From positions 124,001 to 188,000 of the forward strand of contig JAHEIZ010000002.1 of the NCBI GenBank assembly GCA_024639145.1: a stretch of DNA of 64,000 nt, given 5' to 3'. Origin of the DNA: Actinomycetes bacterium. GTDB lineage: Bacteria > Actinomycetota > Actinomycetes > S36-B12. Below the pieces are notes generated by a model. It made no database searches, was not told where the DNA came from, and saw only the letters and a list, made by a program, of their open reading frames with translations. Positions 8,000 to 16,002 of the stretch are shown here, one piece after another. A program made the position numbers and the translations under genes. The stretch's first letter is position 1. Each line of letters opens with the position of its first letter.

Positions 8000-9175
8000 A
8001 TGGCTATCGCCAAGCAGTCACCGTTCGGTCTCTTTGCCATCGACCACCTCCTCTCGGAGGAGGAGCGGATGATGCGCGATGTTGTTCGTAGTTATGTCGA
8101 CGACCGAATCAAGCCGGAGATCGCGGACTGGTTCGAGACCGGCGAGATCCCGGCTCGCGAGCTGGCCAAGGAGCTTGGCGAGCTAGGCGTCATGGGCATG
8201 CATCTTGAGGGTTATGGCTGCGCGGGCACTTCGGCAGTGGCGTATGGCCTGGCCTGCCTGGAGCTCGAGGCCGGTGACTCGGGCATCCGCTCGTTGGTCA
8301 GCGTCCAGGGGTCGCTGGCGATGTACGCCATTTACGCCTGGGGCTCGGAGGAGCACAAGCAAGAGTGGCTGCCGCGCATGGCGGCAGGCGAGGCAATCGG
8401 CTGCTTCGGCCTCACGGAGCCTGACTTCGGCTCGAATCCCTCGGGGATGATCACTAATGCCAAGCGTGACGGTAGCGACTGGGTCCTCAACGGATCGAAG
8501 ATGTGGATCACGAATGGCAATGTTGCCGACGTCGCGGTTGTCTGGGCGCAGACCGATGACGGCATCCGCGGTTTCGTCGTTCCCACGAATACCCCGGGCT
8601 TCACGGCGAATCTCATCCACAAGAAGATGTCACTTCGGGCTTCGGTGACAAGCGAGCTCGTCTTCCAGAATGTGCGACTGCCGGAGTCGGCAATGATGCC
8701 GAACGTCAAGGGCCTCAAGGGCCCGCTCTCGTGCTTGAACGAGGCGCGCTTCGGCATCGCCTTCGGGACCTTGGGCGCTGCCCGCGACTGCCTTGAGACG
8801 GCGATCTCCTACTCCGTTGATCGCGTGCAGTTCGACAAGCCAATTGCCGGATACCAGCTCACCCAGAAGAAGCTCGCCGACATGACTCTCGAACTCGGAA
8901 AGGGCATGCTGCTTGCCCTGCATCTCGGCCGACTCAAGGATGAACATCTGCTCAAGCCCGAGCAAGTGAGCCTCGGCAAGCTGAACAACGCGCGCGAATC
9001 GCTGGCCATCGCCCGCGAATGCCGGAGCATCCTGGGCGGCAACGGCATCACACTCGAGTATCCGATCATTCGCCACATGAACAACCTGGAGTCGGTGTAC
9101 ACCTACGAGGGCACCAATGAGATGCACACCCTGGTCATCGGCGAAGCGCTCACGGGTATCGCGGCCTACCGCTAA
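8000..9175 (+). CDS. gcdH: Acyl-CoA dehydrogenase, glutaryl-CoA dehydrogenase type
   Basis: FAD enzyme predicted to oxidise and decarboxylate glutaryl-CoA to crotonyl-CoA, passing electrons to ETF. The 391-residue protein has the acyl-CoA dehydrogenase layout, with GCFGLTEPDFGSNPS and WITNG flavin contacts, RVQFDKPIAGYQLTQKKLADM, and the catalytic base E370 in YEGTNEMHTLVIGEALTGIAAY. It resembles glutaryl-CoA dehydrogenases throughout. In particular LEAGDSGIRSLVSVQ keeps Glu (E90), Arg (R97) and Ser (S98) at positions corresponding to residues that contact the glutaryl carboxylate in the human enzyme (recalled, not aligned). AGGAG at 7990-7994 supports this ATG. It is controlled by operator 2 and probably acts after the CoA-transferase at 6169. 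Confidence 0.88.
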   Translation: MAIAKQSPFGLFAIDHLLSEEERMMRDVVRSYVDDRIKPEIADWFETGEIPARELAKELGELGVMGMHLEGYGCAGTSAVAYGLACLELEAGDSGIRSLVSVQGSLAMYAIYAWGSEEHKQEWLPRMAAGEAIGCFGLTEPDFGSNPSGMITNAKRDGSDWVLNGSKMWITNGNVADVAVVWAQTDDGIRGFVVPTNTPGFTANLIHKKMSLRASVTSELVFQNVRLPESAMMPNVKGLKGPLSCLNEARFGIAFGTLGAARDCLETAISYSVDRVQFDKPIAGYQLTQKKLADMTLELGKGMLLALHLGRLKDEHLLKPEQVSLGKLNNARESLAIARECRSILGGNGITLEYPIIRHMNNLESVYTYEGTNEMHTLVIGEALTGIAAYR

Positions 9176-9184
9176 CGGCTTGCG

Positions 9185-9190
9185 TAGTGT
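9185..9190 (+). promoter_or_regulatory. Candidate -10 element (TAGTGT) for a leaderless mRNA
   Basis: TAGTGT is followed by exactly six bases and then the ATG at 9197. There is no purine-rich Shine-Dalgarno in the 21-base gap after the acyl-CoA dehydrogenase. Confidence 0.45.
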
Positions 9191-9196
9191 GTCGTC

Positions 9197-9817
9197 ATGA
9201 CCGATTACGGCGATGACATCTTCACTGAGGGTGAGAGCAGTGACGACACCCTCGCGAATCTCGGCCCGTTGCGCGCGCTTGCGGGCACCTGGTCGGGAGA
9301 TTCGGGCGTCGATGTTCATCCTCAGGTCGACGGGCCTGAGACCGACACCTTCACTGAGTCGTACGTGGCTGCCGCCATCGATGCGCAGGCCAATGGTCCG
9401 CAGATTCTCTATGGCCTGTCGTACCACCAGCACATCCTCAAGCCGGGCGAGGACGCCACCTTCCATGATCAGGTGGGCTACTGGCTCTGGGAGCCTGCCA
9501 CGGGCCAGATGATGCTCACGCTGGCCATTCCCCGTGGTCAGGTGGCACTTGCCGGTGGCAGCGTAGCGGCCGACGCGGACTCCTTCACCCTCGCCGCGCG
9601 CCGTGGCGATCCCGTCTACGGAATCAGTTCGAACCCCTTCCTCGACCGCGCATTCCGCACCACCGAGTGGTCGATCACGGTGACCGTTCACTCCGAGAAC
9701 TCCTGGTCATATGAGCAGACCACCGTGCTCGAGGTCAATGGCAAGGCATTCGCCCACACGGATGGCAATACCCTGCACCGCGTCGGGCCGCCGATCGCAA
9801 ACCCGCTCAGTAGCTAG
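9197..9817 (+). CDS. Nitrobindin/THAP4-like heme-binding beta-barrel protein
   Basis: A 206-residue protein that looks like the FABP-type heme-binding barrel family (DUF1794; nitrobindin, THAP4 C-terminal domain). The signs are LGPLRALAGTWSGDSGVDVHP at the N-terminal strand, a middle region with WLWEPATGQMMLTLAIPRGQVALAGG, and the closing EVNGKAFAHTDGNTLHRVG. Members of the family bind ferric heme and react with NO or peroxynitrite; the physiological role in bacteria is unsettled. The His that ligates heme was not identified with certainty. The gene converges with the PPOX-family gene and the two stop codons overlap in CTAG (9814-9817), leaving no space for a terminator. Confidence 0.65.
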   Translation: MTDYGDDIFTEGESSDDTLANLGPLRALAGTWSGDSGVDVHPQVDGPETDTFTESYVAAAIDAQANGPQILYGLSYHQHILKPGEDATFHDQVGYWLWEPATGQMMLTLAIPRGQVALAGGSVAADADSFTLAARRGDPVYGISSNPFLDRAFRTTEWSITVTVHSENSWSYEQTTVLEVNGKAFAHTDGNTLHRVGPPIANPLSS

Positions 9818-10488
9818 CGGCGCCAGTCGAGCACGTACTGCGGCACGGCCGTTTCGGCATGACTGTGGTCATCGGATATTGGCTGACCGAATGATTCGTG
9901 CAATGGCACATGCCCGGCCCACACTCGCGAGTACACGGGATCAGTGAGATCCGAAGGAACATCGTCGGGGCCGCCGCTGCGCATCTTCACCGAGCACTCA
10001 TCGAGTGTGAGCGACAAGGTGATCGTCGCTGCGCGTTCCTTGGGCGCCGGATGCCGGATCTCGGACCAACGGCCGGGGATCAAATGTTCGGTGATCACCC
10101 TGAGAGCGTCGAGTTCGTCATCGCCCTCCAGTCGACGGGCAACTCCAATGACCATCGCTGATCGATAGTTCATGCTGGACTCGAATGCGCTGCGGGCTAA
10201 CACGAGGCCGTCGAGCAAGGTGACAGTCAGGCAGGTGGGCTGGCCGGCCGCCAGCGTCGTGAACAGGCGAGAGGCACTCGAGCCATGGAAGAGAACCTCG
10301 TTGCCGCGACGCGCATAGGCGACCGGAATCACGAACGGTTGGCCATCGGTGACGACGGCAACGTGGGCGACGAGGCCGGAGTCGAGAACGTGATGAAGAG
10401 CAGCTGTGTCGTTGACTGCGTTATCGGGAATGCGGCGTACCCGGGTCCGTGGAGTGGACCCGGGTACCGCGGTGTCGTTCCCGGTCAG
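9814..10488 (-). CDS. Pyridoxamine 5'-phosphate oxidase-family FMN-binding protein with probable CTG start
   Basis: The 224-residue product is a PPOX split-barrel protein of the Pyrid_ox_2 type (nitroimidazole-resistance-like). After TPRTRVRRIPD come ALHHVLDSGLVAHVAVVTDGQPFVIPVAYARRG, VLFHGSSASRL and the SSMNYRSAMVIGVARRLEG segment. Domain similarity clearly extends upstream of the first conventional start (GTG at 10330-10332). The open frame runs from 10530, and its only usable start there is CTG 10486-10488 (another CTG lies at 10498-10500). CTG 10488 overlaps the aminotransferase stop as CTGA, the same four-base coupling seen at other junctions here, so it was chosen. Function is probably flavin- or F420-dependent reduction; the substrate is unknown. 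Confidence 0.78.
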   Translation of the reverse strand: MTGNDTAVPGSTPRTRVRRIPDNAVNDTAALHHVLDSGLVAHVAVVTDGQPFVIPVAYARRGNEVLFHGSSASRLFTTLAAGQPTCLTVTLLDGLVLARSAFESSMNYRSAMVIGVARRLEGDDELDALRVITEHLIPGRWSEIRHPAPKERAATITLSLTLDECSVKMRSGGPDDVPSDLTDPVYSRVWAGHVPLHESFGQPISDDHSHAETAVPQYVLDWRR

Positions 10489-11885
10489 AGGATCGTCCAG
10501 GCCTCGGTGAGTACCGAGCGCAGAATTCCCTCAATCTCGTCGAACTCTTTCTGGCCCGCGATGAGCGGGGGAGCGAGCTGCACGACCGGGTCGCCTCGAT
10601 CGTCGGCGCGGCAGTACAGGCCGGCATCAAAGAGTGCCTTCGACAAGAAGCCACGGAGTAAGCGCTCGGCCTCGTCGTCGTTGAAGGTCTCACGCGTGAC
10701 CTTGTCCTTGACGAGCTCAATCCCGTAGAAGTAGCCCATGCCGCGAACATCGCCGACGATGTTCAGGTCACGCAGCTTGTTGAGAGTGGCCAGGAAGGCT
10801 CCCTCATTGCGACGCACGTTCCCGTTGAGATCCTCGCGCTCGAAGATGTCGAGGTTGGCCATGGCGACTGCCGCTGCCATTGGATGCCCGCCCCAGGTGT
10901 AACCATGCAGGAACGAGGTCGTGCCGTGCTTGAACGGCTCGAAGAGGCGCTCGCTCGCGATCATTGCGCCCAGGCCTGCATAGCCGGATGTCATGCCCTT
11001 CGCACAGGTGATGATGTCGGGATCGACTCCGAAGCGCTTCATCGCGAACATGTCGCCGATGCGGCCGAAGGCGCAGATGGTCTCGTCGGCGACCATGAGT
11101 ACGTCGTACTCGTCGCAGATCTCGCGCACGCGCTCGAGGTAACCGGGGGGCGGCGGGAAGCAGCCGCCGGAGTTCTGCACCGGCTCCAGGAAGACCGCGG
11201 CGACGCTGTCGGGGCCCTCGAACTCAATGGCCTCGGCAATGCGGTCCGCTGCCCAGCGGCCGAAGGCCTTTTCGTCATCGCGGAAGTTATCGGGGGCGCG
11301 GTAGAAGTTGGTATTCGGAACCTTCACGCCACCGGGCACGAGTGGCTCGAAGGGGATCTTCGCGACCGGGATGCCCGTGATGCTCAGGGCGCCCTGCGGG
11401 GTGCCGTGGTAGGCCACGTTGCGGCTGATCACCTTGTGCTTGGTCGGCTTTCCGGTGAGCTTGAAGTACTGCTTCGCGAGCTTCCAGGCAGTCTCGACAG
11501 CCTCGCCGCCGCCGCTGGTGAAGAAGACGCGATTGAGGTCACCCGGGGCATAGTGCGCCAGGCGCTCGGCTAGCTCGATTGCCGGTCGATGCGCATACGA
11601 CCAGATGGGGAAGTAGGCCAGCTCCTCCATCTGCTTTGCGGCAGCCGCACCGAGCTCCTTGCGTCCGTGGCCCACCTGCACGGTAAACAGGCCGGAGAGT
11701 CCGTCGAAGTACTTACGGCCCTGGTCATCCCAGATGTAGCAGCCATCGCCCTTGACGATGATCGGCACGTGCCCGCCTTCGTAGTACACGGAGTGGCGAG
11801 TGAAATGCATCCAGAGGTGATCGCGCGCCTTGTCGGCGAGTGCGTCGTATCCGGATTCGGTCACGTACTGCGGTGTGGATGTCAT
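10485..11885 (-). CDS. Class III aminotransferase, probable polyamine/beta-alanine:pyruvate type
   Basis: A 466-residue PLP enzyme of the omega-aminotransferase group. Features seen are YIWDDQGRKYFDGLSGLFTVQVGHGRKEL at the N-terminus, FFTSGGGEAVETAWKLAKQY for phosphate binding, ADE with D267 to the pyridine nitrogen, and the Schiff-base lysine K296 in ITCAKGMTSGYAGLGA. Relatives transfer the amino group of putrescine, gamma-glutamylputrescine or beta-alanine to pyruvate. Its partners are an Lrp regulator (four-base ATGA overlap at 11882-11885) and a divergent gamma-aminobutyraldehyde-type dehydrogenase, which favours a diamine substrate. Beta-alanine from the nearby pyrimidine operon is also possible. 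From memory, Streptomyces coelicolor has the same trio between rlmN and dxr. Confidence 0.88.
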   Translation of the reverse strand: MTSTPQYVTESGYDALADKARDHLWMHFTRHSVYYEGGHVPIIVKGDGCYIWDDQGRKYFDGLSGLFTVQVGHGRKELGAAAAKQMEELAYFPIWSYAHRPAIELAERLAHYAPGDLNRVFFTSGGGEAVETAWKLAKQYFKLTGKPTKHKVISRNVAYHGTPQGALSITGIPVAKIPFEPLVPGGVKVPNTNFYRAPDNFRDDEKAFGRWAADRIAEAIEFEGPDSVAAVFLEPVQNSGGCFPPPPGYLERVREICDEYDVLMVADETICAFGRIGDMFAMKRFGVDPDIITCAKGMTSGYAGLGAMIASERLFEPFKHGTTSFLHGYTWGGHPMAAAVAMANLDIFEREDLNGNVRRNEGAFLATLNKLRDLNIVGDVRGMGYFYGIELVKDKVTRETFNDDEAERLLRGFLSKALFDAGLYCRADDRGDPVVQLAPPLIAGQKEFDEIEGILRSVLTEAWTIL

Positions 11886-12355
11886 CGTGTTCCCCAGGTG
11901 TAGATCTGCTTGCGCAGTTTCAGATAGACGAATGTCTCGGTGGATCTAATGCCCTCGATAGCGCGGATCTTGCGATTGACGATCTCCAGGAGGTGATCGT
12001 CATCCTCTGCCACTACCTCGGCCAAGATGTCGTACTGCCCTGCGCACACCACGAGGTAATCCACCTCGGGCATGCCTTCAATGCGTGCTGCAACCGCCTC
12101 GGCATCCCCGTCTACCCGGATACCGAGCATGGCTGCGCGAGAGAAACCCACTTGCATCGGGTCGGTCACGGCCACGATCTGCATGACCCCGGATTCGGTG
12201 AGCTTCTGCACTCGCTGCCGCACCGCCGCCTCCGACAGGCCAACTGCTTTTCCGATGGTGGCGTAGGGCCGACGACCATCCTGCTGAAGCTGCTCGATGA
12301 TCGCCTTGGAGACGTCATCGAGGGCGACAACGCCGGTGCGCTCGCGGGGGGCCAT
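11882..12355 (-). CDS. Lrp/AsnC-family transcriptional regulator
   Basis: A 157-residue regulator with an N-terminal helix-turn-helix (LDDVSKAIIEQLQQDGRRPYATIGKAVGLSEAAVRQRVQKLTESGVM, about residues 12-58) and a C-terminal RAM/AsnC ligand domain (FSRAAMLGIRVDG, VVCAGQYDILAEVVAEDDDHL). It precedes the aminotransferase with a four-base overlap and diverges from the aldehyde dehydrogenase at 12509, a layout in which one Lrp protein usually controls both directions. CATGAT (12362-12367, minus strand) ends six bases before its ATG, suggesting a leaderless transcript. The effector is unknown; a polyamine or amino acid is the likely class. Confidence 0.93.
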   Translation of the reverse strand: MAPRERTGVVALDDVSKAIIEQLQQDGRRPYATIGKAVGLSEAAVRQRVQKLTESGVMQIVAVTDPMQVGFSRAAMLGIRVDGDAEAVAARIEGMPEVDYLVVCAGQYDILAEVVAEDDDHLLEIVNRKIRAIEGIRSTETFVYLKLRKQIYTWGTR

Positions 12356-12508
12356 GACCCGATCATGCGCCTATCTGAGGACGAAGGCAAGTGAATTCGT
12401 GTCGATTTGAAAAATTCACTACGGATTTCGTGCCTAAAGCCTTAGTCCACTTCCGAAAGCGTGGCCTTAAGGCTAATCTGGCCACTTCCTCAGATCCTTG
12501 GAGCCCAG
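12356..12508. promoter_or_regulatory. Divergent lrp / aldehyde dehydrogenase promoter region with palindromes
   Basis: The 153-base gap contains a perfect 10-bp palindrome GCCTTAAGGC (12464-12473) and an imperfect inverted repeat CTAA-AGCC-TTAG (12434-12445). The first abuts TAATCT (12474-12479), a -10-like element for the rightward gene. On the minus strand CATGAT (12362-12367) lies six bases from the lrp start. The two palindromes, 30 bases apart, are reasonable Lrp binding sites; the regulator assignment is inference. Confidence 0.5.
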
Positions 12509-13945
12509 GTGACCGCAGTCCGCAATTTCATCAATGGCAACAGTGTCGATGCCGCGAGCGGCCAGACCAGCGACCTGGTCAATCCCACCACCGGTCAGGC
12601 CTATGCCACGGCGCCGATCTCCGGGGTCGCGGACGTCGACGCGGCATATGCGGCCGCTTCCTCCGCCTTCGAGATCTGGGGTGACACGACGCCGACTGAG
12701 CGTCAGCTGGCCTTGCTGAAGATTGCCGATGCCATGGAAACTCATGGCGCTGAGCTCGTCGCCCTGGAGTGCGAGAACACGGGAAAGCCCATGTCGGTGA
12801 CGATGGCCGAGGAGCTTCCGCCGATGATCGATCAACTCAGGTTCTTTGCGGGTGCTGCGCGAATCCTTGAAGGGAAGTCGGCCGGGGAGTACATGAAGGG
12901 CTTCACCTCCATGATCCGACGCGAGCCCATCGGCGTGATCGGCCAGGTCACACCCTGGAACTACCCCCTCGCCATGGCGATCTGGAAGATCGGCCCGGCG
13001 ATTGCGGCTGGCAACACCGTTGTCCTCAAGCCGAGTGACACGACCCCGGTGGCCACCATTCGGCTCGCCGAGATCATCGCCGAGTCAGGCGCGCTTCCTG
13101 ATGGTGTCCTGAATGTCATCTGCGGTGATCGCTCGACGGGCAAGCTGGTCGTCGAGCACCCCACACCGCAGATGGTGGCGATCACCGGCTCCGTGCGCGC
13201 AGGCATGGAAGTCGCGGAATCGGCTTCGCGTGATCTCAAGCGCGTGCATCTCGAACTGGGTGGCAAGGCCCCGATCGTGATCTTCGAGGATGCCGACGTT
13301 GCCGCGGCGGCGGAGTGGCTCGCCTTTGCCGGCTATTTCAATGCGGGTCAGGACTGCACGGCAGCCACGCGCCTTCTCGTCGCAGCACCGATTTATGACG
13401 AGTTCGTGGCGGCCCTGGCCGAGCAGGCGCGCAAGACCAGTACGACTCTTGTCGGCGGTCCTACCGGAGACGGCTTCGTGCCGCCCGTGAACAATGTCAA
13501 TCAGATGGATCGGGTTCTTGGTTTCCTCGAGCGCACTCCGTCCCACGCTGAGATCGTCGCGGGAGGCAAGCGCCAGGGCTCGACCGGATTCTTCATTGAG
13601 CCGACCGTGGTCGCCCACCTTCATCAAGATGACGAGATGATCCAGGACGAAGTATTCGGCCCTGTCATGACAGTCCAGAAGTTCAGTGATGAGGCCGAGG
13701 CCCTGCGCTGGGCGAACGGCGTGCGCTATGGCCTGGCTTCGTCGGTCTGGACCAAGGACTTCGGGCGCGCGATGCGAATGGCGAAGCGACTCGACTTCGG
13801 AGTCGTCTGGATCAACTCCCACATCCCCTTCGTGGCCGAGATGCCACATGGCGGATTCAAGCACTCGGGATACGGCAAGGATCTGTCGATGTATGGCTTT
13901 GAGGACTACACGCGTATCAAGCACGTGATGGCATCCCTCGACTAG
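12509..13945 (+). CDS. NAD-dependent aldehyde dehydrogenase, gamma-aminobutyraldehyde dehydrogenase type
   Basis: A 478-residue ALDH predicted to oxidise an aminoaldehyde (for example 4-aminobutanal or its gamma-glutamyl form) to the acid. Catalytic C283 (NAGQDCTAATR), general base E249 (LELGGKAP) and oxyanion N151 (TPWNYPLAM) are present. The GTG at 12509 is chosen because the family N-terminus begins TAVRNFINGNSV and GGAG (12500-12503) precedes it; an in-frame ATG at 12461 would include promoter DNA. It diverges from the lrp-aminotransferase unit, which fits a two-step amine to aldehyde to acid route. Downstream is a strong bidirectional terminator. Confidence 0.9.
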   Translation: MTAVRNFINGNSVDAASGQTSDLVNPTTGQAYATAPISGVADVDAAYAAASSAFEIWGDTTPTERQLALLKIADAMETHGAELVALECENTGKPMSVTMAEELPPMIDQLRFFAGAARILEGKSAGEYMKGFTSMIRREPIGVIGQVTPWNYPLAMAIWKIGPAIAAGNTVVLKPSDTTPVATIRLAEIIAESGALPDGVLNVICGDRSTGKLVVEHPTPQMVAITGSVRAGMEVAESASRDLKRVHLELGGKAPIVIFEDADVAAAAEWLAFAGYFNAGQDCTAATRLLVAAPIYDEFVAALAEQARKTSTTLVGGPTGDGFVPPVNNVNQMDRVLGFLERTPSHAEIVAGGKRQGSTGFFIEPTVVAHLHQDDEMIQDEVFGPVMTVQKFSDEAEALRWANGVRYGLASSVWTKDFGRAMRMAKRLDFGVVWINSHIPFVAEMPHGGFKHSGYGKDLSMYGFEDYTRIKHVMASLD

Positions 13946-13972
13946 TCGCGATCGGACTCTGCCCGGACATGC

Positions 13973-14008
13973 AAAAGGGCTCGGTGGCTTTCGCCACCGA
14001 GCCCTTCT
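13973..14008. terminator. Bidirectional intrinsic terminator
   Basis: A perfect 14-bp stem (AAGGGCTCGGTGGC at 13975-13988 with its complement at 13993-14006) closes on a four-base TTTC loop. It lies between the convergent aldehyde dehydrogenase and substrate-binding-protein genes, with A residues on the left and T residues on the right, so it can serve both strands. It is the clearest intrinsic terminator in the window. Confidence 0.88.
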
Positions 14009-14016
14009 GGTTGGTA

Positions 14017-15210
14017 CTAGTTGCCGCCCTCGTTGAGGACAACCTCGACCGGTACGAATGCATCGCCGGTGACGTTGAGGCCCTCGGCCTCGAGCGCCGC
14101 GTCTGCTGCCTTCGCGTAGGTGTCGGTGTAGGCCTCTGCATCAGGTGCTGCAGAGATGATGGCCACGCCATCAAGGTTCTTCGTGCCCATGGCCACGGCC
14201 ACGGTCTGATCCCACAGCGCGGGATCCACGACGCCAACGCCCATGGGCGACGGCCAGATGAGCTTGTTGACCTCGTTCATCATCCAGAGCTGGTGGCTCG
14301 CGCCGAGCTTGGAGCCGTTCTGGGTGATGATGTCAGCGCATCCCTGTGCGTTGTCGCGGCAGTAGATCCAGCCCTTGAGGGATGCCTGGACGAATGCCTG
14401 GGTCGTGGCCTGGTAAGCGGCGTCAGCGAGGCGCTCCTGCGAGGCCCAGATGGCGTCCTGGTACATGGCCGTGCCCTCGGTGTTCCAGTCGAGGATCGTG
14501 AAGTCGGCTGCGGTGTAGAGCTTGCCGGTCTTCGGGTTCTTCGCCTCGAGCAGCTGGGCGTACTCGTTGTAGGTCATTGCCTGCGCGGCGTCGATCTCAC
14601 GGCTGAGCAGTGCCTTCATATCGAACTGCTGCTGAACGAGCTCGACATCAGAGGTGGCGTCAAGGCCGGCCTTCGAGATGCCTGCGAAGAGCTCGTACTC
14701 GTTTCCGAAGCCCCAGTTGCCGACCTTCTTGCCCTTGAGATCAGCGGAGGTCTTGATGCCCGAGTCGGCCCATGCCACCTGGCGGGTACCCGAACGCTGG
14801 TAGACCTGTGCGACATCGACGATGCCTGCGCCCTGCTCACGCGACGAGAGTGCCTTGGGCACCCAGCTGATCGCGAAGTCAGCGCCGCCCTGGGCGAGCA
14901 CGGTCTGCGGAACAATGTCGACGCCACCCTCGAGGATGGTCACGTCGAGGCAGGCGTCCTTGTAGTAGCCCATGTCCTTGGCCGCGTAGTAGCCGCCGAA
15001 CTGTGCCTGGACGAACCACTGCAGCTGCAGCTTCACCGGGGTCGGGGTGGTGCAAGCGGCTGCGGCGGACGAGGCCGGAGCAGCTGCGGACGCAGCGGCG
15101 GTGGAGGCCGACGAACTGCTGCTGCTGCCACCACATGCCGAGAGGGCAAGTGCGCCAACAGTGGCGAGACCAGCGAACTGGACCCACTTGTTGCGTGCGA
15201 TGTCTCTCAT
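14017..15210 (-). CDS. NMT1/THI5-like ABC transporter substrate-binding lipoprotein
   Basis: A 397-residue extracytoplasmic binding protein. The signal peptide ends in a lipobox LALSAC with lipidated C26, followed by a Ser/Ala linker. The mature part begins VKLQLQWFVQAQFGGYYAAKDMGYY, the hallmark of the NMT1/THI5 family, whose members bind hydroxymethylpyrimidine and related heterocycles. AAGGAG precedes the ATG. It is the last gene of the minus-strand operon headed by beta-ureidopropionase, so the ligand is probably a pyrimidine, dihydropyrimidine or hydantoin; this is inferred from context and family, not from binding residues. Confidence 0.9.
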   Translation of the reverse strand: MRDIARNKWVQFAGLATVGALALSACGGSSSSSSASTAAASAAAPASSAAAACTTPTPVKLQLQWFVQAQFGGYYAAKDMGYYKDACLDVTILEGGVDIVPQTVLAQGGADFAISWVPKALSSREQGAGIVDVAQVYQRSGTRQVAWADSGIKTSADLKGKKVGNWGFGNEYELFAGISKAGLDATSDVELVQQQFDMKALLSREIDAAQAMTYNEYAQLLEAKNPKTGKLYTAADFTILDWNTEGTAMYQDAIWASQERLADAAYQATTQAFVQASLKGWIYCRDNAQGCADIITQNGSKLGASHQLWMMNEVNKLIWPSPMGVGVVDPALWDQTVAVAMGTKNLDGVAIISAAPDAEAYTDTYAKAADAALEAEGLNVTGDAFVPVEVVLNEGGN

Positions 15211-15231
15211 ACTGTCTCCTTCTTATAGTTG

Positions 15232-16002
15232 TCAGGCCGTAGTACTACGGCCCGTCCAGGGTGCGGTCCACTTCTCGACCATCACGACGACCAGGTAGAA
15301 CACCAGGCCCGTGATGATGGAAGCGACCACGTAAGCCCACGCGCGACCGTAGGCAGTGTTGGCGGCCGCGGATGCGATGCGGCTGCCAAGTCCGGTTTGG
15401 GGTCCGCCGAAGTACTCGGCGACCAGTGCTGCGATCACGGCGAGCGGAGCCGCGATCTTAAGAGCAGTGAAGAAGAATGGGATGGCATTCGGCACGCGGA
15501 GAACGCGCAATGTGGTGCGCGGGGTCGCGTTCATCGATCGCATGAGCTCGAGCTGGACCGGCCGAACCTGGATCAGGCCCTTGGTCACGTTCACGAACAC
15601 CGGGAAGAACACGATGATCGTGGTGATCAGCACGCGAGGCGTGCGACTGGTGATGTCGAACATGTTGTTGAGGATAGGGGTCAGAGCGATGATCGGGACG
15701 GCTGCGAGCCCTGCTGCGAGAGGAGTTATCAGATTGTTAACGATGCCGAAACGCTGCGCGAGGAGCGCGAGCACAAGACCGATAAATGTTCCGAACACTA
15801 GGCCCAGGAATGCCGTTGATCCGGTGTAGAACGCGGCGCTGATCATGAGATCGATGCTGCTCGTGAACGTGCTGAAAATCAGGCTGGGTGCCGGCAGTAA
15901 GTAGGGCTTGAGATCTTGCACCACCACGAGCAGCTGCCAGCCGATCAGGAAGATCGCCGCGATGAGTAGTGGTGGCCAGATGGCCCGAAGTTTGCCGCGC
16001 AT
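15232..16002 (-). CDS. ABC transporter permease (NMT1-type importer), subunit 1
   Basis: A 256-residue inner-membrane permease of the BPD_transp_1 family with about six hydrophobic helices (first: LLIAAIFLIGWQLLVVV). The cytoplasmic EAA-type loop that contacts the ATPase reads ELMRSMNATPRTTLRVLRVPNAIPFFFTALKIAAPLAVIAALVAEYFG. Its ATG overlaps the ATPase stop by one base (TGATG). With the second permease at 16814 it would form a heterodimeric channel. Confidence 0.92.
   Translation of the reverse strand: MRGKLRAIWPPLLIAAIFLIGWQLLVVVQDLKPYLLPAPSLIFSTFTSSIDLMISAAFYTGSTAFLGLVFGTFIGLVLALLAQRFGIVNNLITPLAAGLAAVPIIALTPILNNMFDITSRTPRVLITTIIVFFPVFVNVTKGLIQVRPVQLELMRSMNATPRTTLRVLRVPNAIPFFFTALKIAAPLAVIAALVAEYFGGPQTGLGSRIASAAANTAYGRAWAYVVASIITGLVFYLVVVMVEKWTAPWTGRSTTA

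Noticed and set aside
8630..9691. Minus-strand open frame of 353 codons across the gcdH and nitrobindin genes
   Set aside because: It spans two well-supported genes on the other strand and shows no recognisable motif.
13969..15228. Plus-strand open frame of 419 codons opposite the substrate-binding protein gene
   Set aside because: It begins inside the terminator hairpin and runs antisense to a clear lipoprotein gene; the composition is typical of a shadow frame.
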